NCBI GenBank assembly: GCA_963807235.1
Contig: CAWEBF010000017.1
Coordinates: 248,001-312,000, forward strand
DNA length: 64,000 nucleotides
Source of the DNA: CAWEBF01 sp963807235
GTDB lineage: Bacteria > Acidobacteriota > Vicinamibacteria > Vicinamibacterales > UBA2999
Direction: 5' to 3'
The notes beneath the pieces were generated by a model. That model was given only the letters and a program-made list of their open reading frames with translations. It was not told where the DNA came from and made no database searches. This document shows positions 1-9,682 of this stretch, one piece after another; within the stretch, counting starts at the first letter, position 1; each line of letters begins with the position of its first letter. A program made the translations under genes and the position numbers.

Positions 1-384
1 GCGTCGGCAGGCTTTGCGATCGGGCGCTGGATGGGTGCGGATCGCGTGGAACAGCTTGGCGGTGAGCAGATCGCGAAGCTGATTCACCGGGTCAGGCGCA
101 ACGGCACGCTCGCCGTTTTTCTCGTCCGCAAAGTGCCCGTGCCGTTCACGCTGGCGAACGTCGCCGTCGGCGCGTCCACGATTCGTTTCCGCGACTTCAT
201 CGTCGGGACCACACTCGGCATGACGGCGCTCGTCGTCGCGCTGGCCGGATTCGGGTACCAGCTGACGCGCCTGCTGCAGGAGCCATCGGCAGCCTCGCTG
301 GCCACCGCGGCGTTGTTCGTCGCCGTGCCGCTGACGATCGCGTTGCTGATCAACCGCGCGATGCGGCGAAGGCTGGCGGCATGA
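1..384 (+). CDS. VTT-domain (DedA/TVP38-like) membrane protein, 5' end outside window
   Basis: C-terminal 127 residues of a membrane protein; the reading frame is open to the first base of the window, so the start is missing. The visible part has the conserved amphipathic stretch around VRKVPVPFTLANVAVG followed by two hydrophobic segments, as in VTT (SNARE-associated/TVP38/TMEM64) proteins, which are thought to act in lipid scrambling or transport. Its stop overlaps the start of the phospholipase D gene by ATGA, so the two are translationally coupled. The next gene carries its own VTT domain at its C-terminus, so two VTT modules sit side by side. Family assignment is good; substrate is unknown. 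Confidence 0.7.
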   Translation, partial: ASAGFAIGRWMGADRVEQLGGEQIAKLIHRVRRNGTLAVFLVRKVPVPFTLANVAVGASTIRFRDFIVGTTLGMTALVVALAGFGYQLTRLLQEPSAASLATAALFVAVPLTIALLINRAMRRRLAA

Positions 385-2561
385 GTCGCGACGCCCCGCG
401 CGTCGGCCTCGATCGAGCGCCTGTCACCGCGATCGTCAAGCCCGGACGCAACTGCTGGCGTCTGGATCGCGCGGATCGGTTTTCATCGATCCAGGACGCG
501 GCCGATTATTTCAGGCTCGTGCGACAGGCGTTGCTCGCCGCGCGCGAGACGGTGTTCGTCCTTGGCTGGGACCTCACCGCTACCGTCGATCTCGATCCCG
601 GCGCGCCGCCAGACGGGGCGCCCACCCGGCTGGATCGGCTGCTCAGGTATGTCGCGCGGAAACAGCCCCGCCTCCGCTGCTACCTCCTGACCTGGGACTA
701 CGGCGCCCTGTACACGCTCGAGCGGGATCCGTTCACGCGATGGCGTCTTGGCTGGCGCACGCCGGGACGCGTGCGATTCGGCTTCGACGACCACCACCCA
801 GTCGGCGCCAGCCATCATCAGAAGGTCGTGGTGGTCGACGATCAGCTCGCGTTCTGCGGCGGCGTCGATCTGACCGCCCATCGATGGGATACGAGCGCGC
901 ATCGGGTCGAGGAACCAGACAGGGTCACACCGCTCGGCAAAGCCTACGGTCCGTATCACGAGGTGCAGGCGATGATGAGCGGCGCCGCGGCCGCGAGCCT
1001 CGGCGTGCTGGCACGCGATCGGTGGCGCGCGCTCGGCGCCGAGCGGATGCCGCCAGTCGGCAAGGCCACCCACGACCTCTGGCCGTCGGCGCTCACGGCC
1101 GACCTCACCGACGTAGACGTCGCGATCTCGCGGACGATGCCCGGCTCCGAAGAGCAGCCGGCCGTCCGCGAATGCGAGGCGCTGTTCCTCGACTCCATTC
1201 CCGCGGCGCGTCGTGCGATCTACATCGAAAGCCAGTACTTCACGAACGACGTTATCGCCCGCGCGCTCGCGGCGCGGCTGCGCGAGCCGGACGGACCCGA
1301 GGTGATCATCGTCGCGCCCAAGGAGTGCGAGGGCTACCTCGAGAAGAAAACAATGGGCGCGTTTCGCGACGCCGTCTTCCGCGAGCTGCTCGCCGCCGAC
1401 ACCCACCGGCGCCTGCGGTTCGTGTATCCAGCGGCTTCGCGCGCCCAGGACGTACCCGTGTTCGTGCACTCGAAGGTGATGATCGTTGACGACGTGTTCG
1501 TCAGGATCGGGTCGGCGAACTGCTCGCACCGATCGATGGGAATGGACACCGAATGCGACGTCGCCGTGGAAGCCGGCGGCTCGGCGGCGGTGCGCGACGG
1601 CATCCGGCGGATTCGGGACCGGATGCTCGCCGAGCACCTGGACATGCAGCCCGGCGACGTCACCCTCGAGATCGAGCGCGCGGGATCGCTCGGCGCCCTC
1701 ATCGATGCCCGAGCCCACGGCGATCGCGCGCTGGTCGCGATCGAGACGCCGCCGGAAACCGCCGAGGGCGCGCCATCGCCCGATACCGTCGATGGCGCGC
1801 CGGATCTCGTCAAGGCCGCCGCGGATCCCGACGAGCCGTTCAGCGTGGGCGCAGTTCACTACCTGATTCCCGCCGTTGACGCCGCGCGCGGGCGCGCGCC
1901 CCTCCGCATCTGGGTCCTGCCGCTCGTCATCGTGCTCGCCGCAGGCGCCGTCGCCTGGGCGTCGTCAGGAATCGACGTCGTCCCGGCTGCGCCGATCCCG
2001 GTGTGGCTTGGCGTCGCGGGTTTTCTCGCCGGCGGACTCGTGCTGGTGCCGCTCGAGGTTCTTGCGATCGCCGCGGGCGTGATGGGCGGAGCCACCCGCG
2101 GCGCCGGCGTAGCGCTTGCCGGGTCAATCCTCGTGGCCGCGGCCGGCTACTGGATCGGCCACGCAATGGGACCGGCTCGCCTCGGGTCGTGGGTCAGCCG
2201 GGGATCCTATCGATCGATCCGCCAGCTCGGCTCGCGAAGCGTGGCCGGCGTGGCCGCGCTCCACCTCGCGGCCGTCGCAAGCGCCGGGGCGATCCACCTG
2301 TTGTCGGGCGCGGGCCGTGTGCCGTTCCTGACCTATCTCGGTGGAACCGCCATCGGGCTCGTGCCTGGTGTGGTCGCACTCAGCGGGCTCGGCGGTCTTT
2401 TGCGGCGGACGCTCCTGGACCCGACCATCGCGAACGCGTCGATCACGATTGGCGCGGCGCTGGTGCTGTTGCTACTTGCTGGTGCGCTTCGCGCCGTGCT
2501 CCTGATCCGCCAGTTCGCGCCCTCGGTGTCCGGTCACCGCGGCCAGGCGGAGTTCGGGTGA
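381..2561 (+). CDS. Phospholipase D/cardiolipin synthase-like protein fused to a C-terminal VTT domain
   Basis: A 726-residue protein with two HKD motifs (HxKxxxxD): H146-K148-D153 and H363-K365-D370, the paired catalytic signature of the phospholipase D superfamily. From about residue 505 the protein becomes strongly hydrophobic, with five or so membrane segments matching a VTT/TVP38 domain, so the enzyme is membrane-anchored. Proteins of this architecture are annotated as PLD/transphosphatidylase; cardiolipin or phosphatidylglycerol synthesis is the likeliest role. The gene overlaps its upstream VTT partner (ATGA) and the downstream EEP-family gene (TGATG). The partnership of PLD with an EEP protein resembles ybhP-clsB of E. 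coli. Substrate is inferred, not shown. Confidence 0.85.
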   Translation: MSRDAPRVGLDRAPVTAIVKPGRNCWRLDRADRFSSIQDAADYFRLVRQALLAARETVFVLGWDLTATVDLDPGAPPDGAPTRLDRLLRYVARKQPRLRCYLLTWDYGALYTLERDPFTRWRLGWRTPGRVRFGFDDHHPVGASHHQKVVVVDDQLAFCGGVDLTAHRWDTSAHRVEEPDRVTPLGKAYGPYHEVQAMMSGAAAASLGVLARDRWRALGAERMPPVGKATHDLWPSALTADLTDVDVAISRTMPGSEEQPAVRECEALFLDSIPAARRAIYIESQYFTNDVIARALAARLREPDGPEVIIVAPKECEGYLEKKTMGAFRDAVFRELLAADTHRRLRFVYPAASRAQDVPVFVHSKVMIVDDVFVRIGSANCSHRSMGMDTECDVAVEAGGSAAVRDGIRRIRDRMLAEHLDMQPGDVTLEIERAGSLGALIDARAHGDRALVAIETPPETAEGAPSPDTVDGAPDLVKAAADPDEPFSVGAVHYLIPAVDAARGRAPLRIWVLPLVIVLAAGAVAWASSGIDVVPAAPIPVWLGVAGFLAGGLVLVPLEVLAIAAGVMGGATRGAGVALAGSILVAAAGYWIGHAMGPARLGSWVSRGSYRSIRQLGSRSVAGVAALHLAAVASAGAIHLLSGAGRVPFLTYLGGTAIGLVPGVVALSGLGGLLRRTLLDPTIANASITIGAALVLLLLAGALRAVLLIRQFAPSVSGHRGQAEFG

Positions 2562-3271
2562 TGCCTGTGTCGCCCGGAACACTGCGCGTCGCGACCTACA
2601 ACGTTCACGCGTGTGTGGGCACCGACGGCCGGCACGACCCGGAGCGGGTGGCGTCGGTCATCGACGAGCTGCAGGCGGACGTCGTCGCGCTGCAGGAGTT
2701 CACGTATCCGGCCACCGTCGCGATAGAAACCCGGCACCCGGTCGGCTTCGCGACGCTCGGTCAGTACGAGTGCGCGCTCGGCCCCACGAGGCAGAACACC
2801 ACGCAGTGCTTCGGGAATGCGCTTCTCACGCGCCATCCGATCGTCGAGGTGCATCGGCTCGACCTCTCGGTCGAACGGCGCGAGGCGCGCGGCGCGCTTG
2901 CCGCCACGCTCGACGTGGGCGGGCAGCAGCTGCACGTGCTGGCGGCGCATCTCGGCCTGCGCGTCCACGAGCGGCGGTTCCAGGTCCGCCAGATTCTCGA
3001 TTATCTCGAGTCGGTGCAGCGGACGCTGTTCGTCGTGCTGGGCGACTTCAACGACTGGCTGCCAGGCCGTTCGGTCGTGCACGTCCTCGACGAGCGGCTG
3101 GGGCGGCCGTCTCGTCCGGCCTCGTTTCCGGGCAAATGGCCGGTCGTCCCGCTGGACCGCATCTGGGTCCATCCGTCTGCGAGGCTTCGGCGCGTCTTCG
3201 CACACGTCACGCCGGCCTCGCGTGTCGCGTCGGACCACCTGCCGGTGATCGCCGACATCGACACGGCCTGA
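2561..3271 (+). CDS. Endonuclease/exonuclease/phosphatase (EEP) family protein
   Basis: 236 residues starting at the ATG that overlaps the stop of the phospholipase D gene (TGATG). Family landmarks are ATYNVHAC near the N-terminus, the metal-binding glutamate in VALQEF, GDFNDW in the middle and SDHLPV at the C-terminus, which together form the EEP active site. EEP proteins hydrolyse phosphodiesters in nucleic acids, inositol phosphates or sphingomyelin. Coupling to a PLD enzyme suggests a lipid-related phosphodiesterase, as proposed for YbhP next to ClsB, but no substrate can be read from the sequence. No signal peptide is seen. Confidence 0.85.
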   Translation: MPVSPGTLRVATYNVHACVGTDGRHDPERVASVIDELQADVVALQEFTYPATVAIETRHPVGFATLGQYECALGPTRQNTTQCFGNALLTRHPIVEVHRLDLSVERREARGALAATLDVGGQQLHVLAAHLGLRVHERRFQVRQILDYLESVQRTLFVVLGDFNDWLPGRSVVHVLDERLGRPSRPASFPGKWPVVPLDRIWVHPSARLRRVFAHVTPASRVASDHLPVIADIDTA

Positions 3272-3417
3272 CCTCAGGAGTGCCGAGCCCAGGTCGCAAA
3301 AAATGACTCAAAGTTGACGATGCCTGTTTGGCCAAGCTGGTCTGTAGCCGTCACCCGGGAAGTAAGATGTGCGGCTACGCGGACGGTGTTTTTCCGGCCA
3401 CGGCACAGGAGCTATCA

Positions 3418-6400
3418 ATGAATCGATTTCATGCGTTCGGTCTCGTTCGGACGCTTCTTCTCGCGACCCTCTCCGTCGCCCTTCCGTCCGTGGTGCTCGC
3501 GCAGTCGGTGGCGGGCACGGTGCGGGACAGCTCGGGAGCGGTGCTTCCTGGCGTGACGGTGGAGGCCGCCAGCTCGGCGCTGATCGAGCGCGCCCGCTCG
3601 GTGGTCACCGACGGCGGCGGCCAGTATCAGATCATCGACCTGCGCCCAGGCACCTACGTGGTGACGTTCACGTTGCCGGGGTTCACCACCGTCTCGAGAA
3701 CGGGACTCGAGGTGAGCGGCGGTGGCGTCATCACCGTGAACGCGGAGATGCGCGTGAGCGCGGTGCAGGAGACGATCACAGTCACCGGCGAGTCGCCGGT
3801 CGTGGACGTGCAGACCAGCACGAGCCGGGAGCAGGTGCTGAGCAACGAGTTCGTGCGCGCGCTGCCGGCCGCGCGAGGCTACGGCAACTACCTGGCGGGC
3901 GTGCCAGGCATCAGCGGCACCGGCCTCAGCTCTGGCGCCGCCACCTCGAACAACTTCTTCACTTCGCGCGGCGGCCGCAGCAGCGAGGGCAACATCCAGA
4001 TCGACGGCATGAACGTCGGCTCGTCGGTGGGCGGCGGAGGCGTGTCGGGCTACCAGTACGACATGTCCACTGCGTCCGAAGTGCAGGTGACGATTGCCGG
4101 CGGCCTGGCCGAAGTGGACCGCGGCGGCCCGGCGTTCAACATGGTTCCGAAGAGCGGCGGCAATACGTTCAGCGGGTTCTATTTCGCCAGCCTGGCCGGC
4201 GAGTGGGGCCAGGGCAGCAACCTCGACGACGAGCTTCGGGCCTTTGGCTTCTCGGAGCTGCCCGGACTGATTCGGAGTTGGGATACGAACTTCGCCTTCA
4301 GCGGGCCGATCCGGCGGGATCGCGTCTGGTTCTTCGCCAACGCCCGCACCATCGGCACCTACCAGGACACGCCAGGGGTCTACGCCAACGCGAACGCCGG
4401 CAACCCGAGCATGTGGGCCTACGCCAAGGACGACAGCATCAAGATGCGCAACGCCAACTCGAAGAAGATTGGGGCGGCGCGGCTCACGTGGCAGGCGACG
4501 CAGCGCGACAAGCTCGGTCTTTACGTGGACTACACGAAGAACTGCTCCGGCTCCGCGTTTTCATCCGACGGCGGGCAGTGCCGCGGACCGGGCGACGGGT
4601 GGACGGCGTCGGGGCCGGGCATCGGACCGGGCGTGCCGACCAGCTCGCCTGAATCGGGCACCATCTGGGACGCGCCCGCCAAGATCATGCAGGCCACCTA
4701 CTCCGCGCCGTGGTCGAACCGCGTACTGGTGGAGGCTGGGTTCTCCTCCTTCTGGACCGAATGGGGCGACATCCGTCCGGCCGGCTCGGCGGTGGATCAG
4801 ATTCCGGTGACCGAACAGACCGCGTCGGCCACCACGGGCACGCCCAACTCGAACTTCATCTATCACGGGTGGCCGGCCACCGGCGGAACGCAGCAGCAGA
4901 ACGCGCAGTACCGGGCGGCGTTCTCCTACGTGACCGGCGCGCACAGCTTCAAGGTGGGCTACCAGGGCGCGTACATGATTGCCAAGACGCCGACATTCGT
5001 CGGGCAGCAGATCAGCTACCGCTTCAACAACGGCGTCCCGAACCAGCTGACGCAGCGCCTGGGCCCGACGCTCACCAGCAACCGCACAGTGCCCGACGCC
5101 TTCTACGTCCAGGATCAGTGGACTCGCGCGCGCCTGACGCTGCAGGGCGGCCTGCGCTACGAGCACGTGCGCAGCTTCTTTCCCGAGGGCCAGGGCGTCG
5201 TCGAGGCGCATCGGTTCGGCCCGGCGTTCACGTTCCCCAAGACCGAAGGTGTGCGCGGTCTCAACGACATCACACCGCGCATGGGCGCGTCCTACGACGT
5301 GTTCGGCACCGGGAAGACCGCCGTCAAGGTCAGCATGAGCAAGTACCTCCAGGCCGCCTTCAACGGCGACGTCTACACCATCAACAACCCGGCGGTGACG
5401 CTGCAGTCCACGACGGCTCGCGGCTGGACCGACGCGAACCGGGATTTCGTGGCCGACTGCGATTTCATGAACCCGGCGGCCAACGGCGAATGCCAGGCAT
5501 GGGCCAATCTGAACTGGGGTCAGCTGGTGCAGACCACGAGCGTCAATCCCGACGTGCAGGAAGGCTGGGGCAAGCGCAACTCGGACTGGCAATTCAGCGC
5601 CGGCGTGCAGCACGAGCTCGTGCCGCGCGTGTCCGTGGACATCAGCTACAGCCGACGGTGGTGGGGCAACTTCTTCGCCACGCACAACCGGGCGCTTCGG
5701 CCGAGCGACTACGACGAGGTGACCCTCACCGCACCCGCCGATCCGCGGCTGCCTGGCGGCGGCGGCTACCCGGTGAGCTTCCTGGTCCGGAACAACAACT
5801 CAGTGCTGGGCGTGTCGGATCCGGTACTACACGACCAACCAGGACTTCGGCGACGAGACGCACTACTGGCACGGCGTGGACTTCACGCTCAACGCCCGCC
5901 TGACCAACAGCCTGCAGTTCCAAGGCGGCACCAGCACGGGGCGCGGCGTCAACGACACCTGCGACGTGCTGATCGGCCGTTTCGGCCGGCCGATGACACC
6001 GACGACTGTCGTCGGCACGACGACGACTGCCGCCAAAGCTGTGATCGACGGCCAACCCGACTGCAACGCGTCCGAACCGTGGCTGACCACGTTCCGCGGG
6101 CTGGCGTCCTACACGATCCCGAAGGTGGACGTGCTGGTGAGCGCGATTGTCCGGTCGCAGGCCAACGCGCAGCCCGGCGCGGACGTGGCCACAAACGGCG
6201 GCTCGCGCGCGGCCAACTACCTGATGAACGCGGCGCAGTTCCAGGCCGCCACCGGTCAGCCGCTGCGCCCTGGCGTGACGACGGAAACCGTCAACCTGCT
6301 GCTGCCGGGGCAACTCTACGGCGAACGCGTCAACAACATCGACATGCGCGTCGCGAAGATCGTGCGCATCCTGGGCGCGCGCGCCAACGTCGGCTTCGAC

Positions 6401-6547
6401 TTCTACAACCTGACCAACGCCAACACGGCGACCACCGTCGATCAGAGCTACTCGGCGGATCCTGCCGCGCTGGGCGCGCGGTGGTTGCGCCCGACGGCGG
6501 TGCTGAACCCGCGGTTCGTGCGCTTCAACGTAACGGTGGATTTCTGA
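3418..6547 (+). CDS. TonB-dependent receptor with carboxypeptidase-regulatory-like domain, frameshifted
   Basis: Outer-membrane receptor of roughly 1,040 residues once one frameshift is repaired. The start at 3418 has an AGGAG eight bases upstream and gives a clear signal peptide ending near VVLAQ. Residues about 27-110 form a carboxypeptidase-regulatory-like beta-sandwich (GTVRDSSGAVLPGVTV), followed by a plug-like region and a long beta-barrel that ends in the aromatic VTVDF typical of outer-membrane barrels. The frame changes by +1 close to 5820; after it the protein continues as YYTTNQDFGDETHYWHG without a gap, so a single inserted base explains the break. This architecture is highly expanded in Acidobacteriota and usually imports glycans or peptides. 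No regulator or substrate enzyme is adjacent. Confidence 0.85.
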
Positions 6548-6556
6548 CCACTGCCC

Positions 6557-8248
6557 TTAATACGGACACGGAAGATTGGTGTGGCCGAATGGTTCGCTCT
6601 GGGCGAGCTCCCGCCGCACCAACACGCCCATCAGGCCACCGGTCAACGCCTGAATGTGACCGCCGTACTCGTATCGTTCCTTGACCCAGGCCACGACGGC
6701 CTCGAAATCGGGACCGATATGTTCGTTGTAATCGAGCCAGTCACGGGTGATGACGACCGGCACGGACTGTCGGCTCAGACGGGCAACCGTCAGGGCCTCG
6801 TCCGCAGGCAATGTGTAGAAGCCGGCCCGAAACGTCGGGTGTCCGCCCGCGAACGGCCGCCCCGCGAACACGGCCACCTCTGAGGCGTCTGCCAGCACCA
6901 GCACCCGGTCGTGCGGACGCGTGCACGCTCGCAGGTAATCCACCACGTTTGGCGACGCTCGTCCCGTCCGATGGCGTTCCGCTGGCGCGGACACGGACGG
7001 CGGCGGCACCTGGCTGAGTCCGGACGCAACCTCCACCGCGCGTGCGCCGACCGCCTTCGGGCTGATCCTGATCCCTGTCGTCGCGAGTTCCTGCCACACG
7101 CTGCCACTCGTGTTCACGGCCAGCAACACCGTGACCGTGAGAACCGCGAGCCCAGCCCGGACGACCAAGCGTGGCGCCAAGCCTGCTGGCGCCGTAGCGG
7201 CCAACCAGGCGGCCAGAACGGCAATCGGGGCCCCGAGATCCCCAAAGCGGGCGGCGAGATTCCCCCGGAGGAGAAAATGATTCAGCAGGGCGGCGTAGAC
7301 CGCGAGGGTCAACAGCACCGCGCGAGAACGCGCCACATCCATACCAGGAAGGCGCGGCTGCCCGAAAGCGGCAGCGGCCATCCCGGCGGCCGGCAGCAGC
7401 AGGCACACGTAGTACAGCCACGAGACGGCATTCACCTCGTTCCCGAAGAAGGCAATCGGCCCTGTGACCGCCTCGAACGTGGGCCACTCCAAGTCAGTTC
7501 GCCCGGCCTCGCGTCGCGCGGACTCAATGTTGCTGGTCAGATAGCTGCCGAGGCCGACGAAATGATGAACGGAATAGACAGGGCCCAGAAGCAACACTCC
7601 CGTGAGCCCGACGTAGGTGATCGCCACGCGCACGCGCCGGACCATCGGGAGGCCTGGCAGCGCCACGATGAGACAAACGGTGGCGAGCGCCACGTACACC
7701 AGGTAGTCGTGCCGGAACAAGAAGGCCACCGCCGACCACGCCGCCATCAGACAGAGATTGCGCGTCGAAGGCACGCGCGCGTAATGCAACAGCAGGGCGA
7801 CGGCAACCGAAGACACGAGGACCTTGTGATAACCGTAAAGGCGGGTACTCGTCGCCACCGAGAGAAGGGTCACGAGAAGGCTGGCCCAGACGCCAGCGAC
7901 GGACGCGGCCGCCCGGAACAAGAGCGTCGCCGACAAGGCGACAGCCCCCACGCAAAGCACGGCCTCAGAGAGGAGCGTCTCTCCGCCGAGCCGCTGCGCC
8001 AGTGCGGAAAGCTCGTAGGTGAGCGCGGGCCATGCGCCTTGGAGTCCGGCATCGACGAAGTCCCGGAGCGGCCGTTCGCCTCTCACGACACTGGTCGCGC
8101 CCAGGTAGTAGATGAAATGGTCCCCATCGAACCCAGACAGGGAACCAAGCAAGGCATTGAAGCGATAGGTGAAGGCTCCCACGAACACGAGGAACGAGAG
8201 AGCGATCATGGGGCCGCGACGATCTCGGAGTCGTTCAGTCGCGCCCAT
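6557..8248 (-). CDS. Polytopic membrane protein, possible GT-C glycosyltransferase
   Basis: About 563 residues with ten or more hydrophobic segments and a soluble C-terminal tail. The chosen ATG has GGTGGAG upstream; a TTG codon at 8296 would add 16 residues of low-quality sequence. Right after the first membrane segment lies an acidic loop (GFDGDHFIYY), the position where GT-C glycosyltransferases carry their catalytic aspartate. The tail (residues about 440-560) contains VLVLADASEVAVFAGR. Such proteins usually move sugars from polyprenyl-phosphate donors in the periplasm. I see no close named family, so this is a fold-level guess. It converges on the TonB receptor gene with a gap of about 10 bases. 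Confidence 0.55.
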   Translation of the reverse strand: MGATERLRDRRGPMIALSFLVFVGAFTYRFNALLGSLSGFDGDHFIYYLGATSVVRGERPLRDFVDAGLQGAWPALTYELSALAQRLGGETLLSEAVLCVGAVALSATLLFRAAASVAGVWASLLVTLLSVATSTRLYGYHKVLVSSVAVALLLHYARVPSTRNLCLMAAWSAVAFLFRHDYLVYVALATVCLIVALPGLPMVRRVRVAITYVGLTGVLLLGPVYSVHHFVGLGSYLTSNIESARREAGRTDLEWPTFEAVTGPIAFFGNEVNAVSWLYYVCLLLPAAGMAAAAFGQPRLPGMDVARSRAVLLTLAVYAALLNHFLLRGNLAARFGDLGAPIAVLAAWLAATAPAGLAPRLVVRAGLAVLTVTVLLAVNTSGSVWQELATTGIRISPKAVGARAVEVASGLSQVPPPSVSAPAERHRTGRASPNVVDYLRACTRPHDRVLVLADASEVAVFAGRPFAGGHPTFRAGFYTLPADEALTVARLSRQSVPVVITRDWLDYNEHIGPDFEAVVAWVKERYEYGGHIQALTGGLMGVLVRRELAQSEPFGHTNLPCPY

Positions 8249-8370
8249 TGGCCGTCTCCACCTGCCGCCAGGCCGGTGGGAGAGGCCCTTCGCCAAGGTT
8301 CGAAATCACGATACCGGTATCGATCCCGAGCTTCAAGCTCGACGGCAACGGCGGTTCGCGTACATGCGAC

Positions 8371-8395
8371 GGGGTCGCCGGTTTACGGCGACCCC
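8371..8395 (-). terminator. Hairpin downstream of the first glycine-zipper gene
   Basis: Perfect 10-bp inverted repeat (GGGGTCGCCG / CGGCGACCCC) around a 5-base loop, about 20 bases past the stop codon of the gene at 8415. No clear U-tract follows on the minus strand, so rho-independent termination is uncertain; it may instead protect the mRNA 3' end. A near-copy lies after the paralogous gene at 8956. Confidence 0.5.
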
Positions 8396-8414
8396 GTTTC
8401 GTTCCCGCGCTGCG

Positions 8415-8798
8415 TCACTTGCAGACGATGTCGCCGTCGTCGATGGTCTTGCCGATAATCGCTCCGCCAGCGGCGCCGATGATCGTGCCGATGGTCTTCG
8501 AACCGCCGGGAGCGATGATGTTGCCCAGCGCGCCACCGGCGATGCCGCCCAGCACCAGACCCACGGTGCCGTCGTCCCGCTTGCAGTAGTAGCGATCGTC
8601 CGAGCCGCGGTAGATGAAATCGTTTCTGCCCAACCGCCGCGGGCCGTGCCGGCGATCGTCGCGTTGGTAATGCCGCGCGGGATCCCAGTAGCCCTTGCCC
8701 TTGCCCTTGCCTTTGTCCTTGGCCTCTGCGAGCGATGGATTCAAGCTGGCACATGACGCCAGGAGCAACACGAGGCTTGCTGTTCTGATAGGGTTCAC
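8415..8798 (-). CDS. Exported glycine-zipper protein, copy 1
   Basis: 127 residues from a GTG start preceded by GAAGGAAGG. A signal peptide (hydrophobic up to about residue 24) is followed by a Lys-Gly run (KDKGKGKGKG), a basic tract, the conserved block IYRGSDDRYYCKRDDGT and a glycine-zipper helix pair (GLVLGGIAGGALGNII, then IGAAGGAIIGKTI). Glycine-zipper 2TM segments insert into membranes in outer-membrane lipoprotein-like and 17-kDa antigen-like proteins. The downstream gene at 9000 is a paralog with nearly the same last 75 residues but a different linker. Function is unknown; envelope location is inferred from the signal peptide. Confidence 0.75.
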   Translation of the reverse strand: MNPIRTASLVLLLASCASLNPSLAEAKDKGKGKGKGYWDPARHYQRDDRRHGPRRLGRNDFIYRGSDDRYYCKRDDGTVGLVLGGIAGGALGNIIAPGGSKTIGTIIGAAGGAIIGKTIDDGDIVCK

Positions 8799-8955
8799 AT
8801 CGACCTTCCTTCAGATGGTCCCGATTGACCTGCCTAAAGGGGGAGCAAGCGGTATGCCGCCTGTCAATCGCACGAAATGGGCGCGACTTATGGGCAATTC
8901 AGCCCCGAACACTGCGGCTGAGCCGACGCCTTTGGTGGACACGCTGGCAAGAGTC

Positions 8956-8980
8956 GGGGCCGCCGGTGTACGGCGACCCC
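8956..8980 (-). terminator. Hairpin downstream of the second glycine-zipper gene
   Basis: Ten-bp inverted repeat with one mismatch (GGGGCCGCCG / CGGCGACCCC) and a 5-base loop, about 20 bases after the stop of the gene at 9000. It is clearly homologous to the hairpin at 8371, showing that the duplication carried the gene together with its 3' hairpin. Confidence 0.45.
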
Positions 8981-8999
8981 GTTGTGTTTCAGCGCTCCG

Positions 9000-9500
9000 T
9001 CACTTGCAGACGATGTCGCCGTCGTCGATGGCCTTGCCGATCAACGCTCCGGCGCCTGCACCGACGATCGTGCCCAAGGTCTTATATCCACCGGGCGTGA
9101 TGATGTTGCCCAGCGCGCCACCGGCGATGCCGCCGAGCACCAGACCCACGGTGCCGTTGTCGCGCTCGCAGTAGTAGCGGTTGTCGGAGCCGCGGTAGAT
9201 GCGATCGTTTCTGCCCAATCGCCGCCCCTGGCTGTTTGAGCGAGCGTCGCGCCGGTACTCGCGCGCGGGATCCCAGGAGCCATCGCGCGCATCCCATCGA
9301 TCCTCACGGCGATCCCACCGGTCTTCACGACGATCCCAACGATCTTCCCGGCGATCCCGCTGGTCCTCGCGACGATCCCACCGGTCTTCGTAACGATCCC
9401 GGCGTTTCTGGTTCTTGTCGTCGGCCTGCGCAGGCGACGGAGCCAGACCGGCGAACAATGCCAGGAGCAACACGAGACTTGCGGTTCTGATGCGTTTCAC
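9000..9500 (-). CDS. Exported glycine-zipper protein, copy 2, with charged heptad repeat
   Basis: 166 residues from a GTG start at 9500; the same GAAGGAAGG ribosome-binding site as the paralog precedes it, which settles the start over an upstream in-frame codon at 9587. Signal peptide (to about residue 25), then a run of near-identical seven-residue units (DRWDRRE) rich in Arg and Asp, then the block shared with the neighbour: IYRGSDNRYYCERDNGT and the glycine-zipper pair. The charged repeat replaces the Lys-Gly linker of copy 1, so the two differ mainly in their spacer. Probably an envelope protein anchored by the zipper; specific role unknown. Confidence 0.75.
   Translation of the reverse strand: MKRIRTASLVLLLALFAGLAPSPAQADDKNQKRRDRYEDRWDRREDQRDRREDRWDRREDRWDRREDRWDARDGSWDPAREYRRDARSNSQGRRLGRNDRIYRGSDNRYYCERDNGTVGLVLGGIAGGALGNIITPGGYKTLGTIVGAGAGALIGKAIDDGDIVCK
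9292..9402 (-). repeat. In-gene 21-bp tandem repeat encoding DRWDRRE units
   Basis: About five imperfect 21-bp units inside the second glycine-zipper gene. The period is a multiple of three and the units keep the frame, so copy number can change without breaking the protein. Confidence 0.7.
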
Positions 9501-9682
9501 TTGGACCTTCCTTCGCTGGCTACTCAGGAATTCAGCAATCGCTGTGCCGTCCGTGCATGCGCGAAAATCGGCGCAGTTCGCGGGCATTTTCGCGACGAAA
9601 CGACACGGGGCCGACGCCTTCAGAGGACAGCTCCGCCATTGCGCACGGCGGCGGAACTGCGGCGATACACTGACGCAGACCG

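Noticed and set aside
483..1859. Long open frame antisense to the phospholipase D gene
   Set aside because: Compositional shadow of a GC-rich gene; Arg/His/Glu-rich translation with no domain, while the opposite strand has clear HKD motifs.
6911..8458. 515-codon open frame on the plus strand across the membrane protein
   Set aside because: Hydrophilic nonsense opposite a well-formed polytopic membrane protein; no start signal.
9292..9402. Possible CRISPR or VNTR locus
   Set aside because: Units are 21 bp, directly adjacent without spacers and in frame with a coding sequence.
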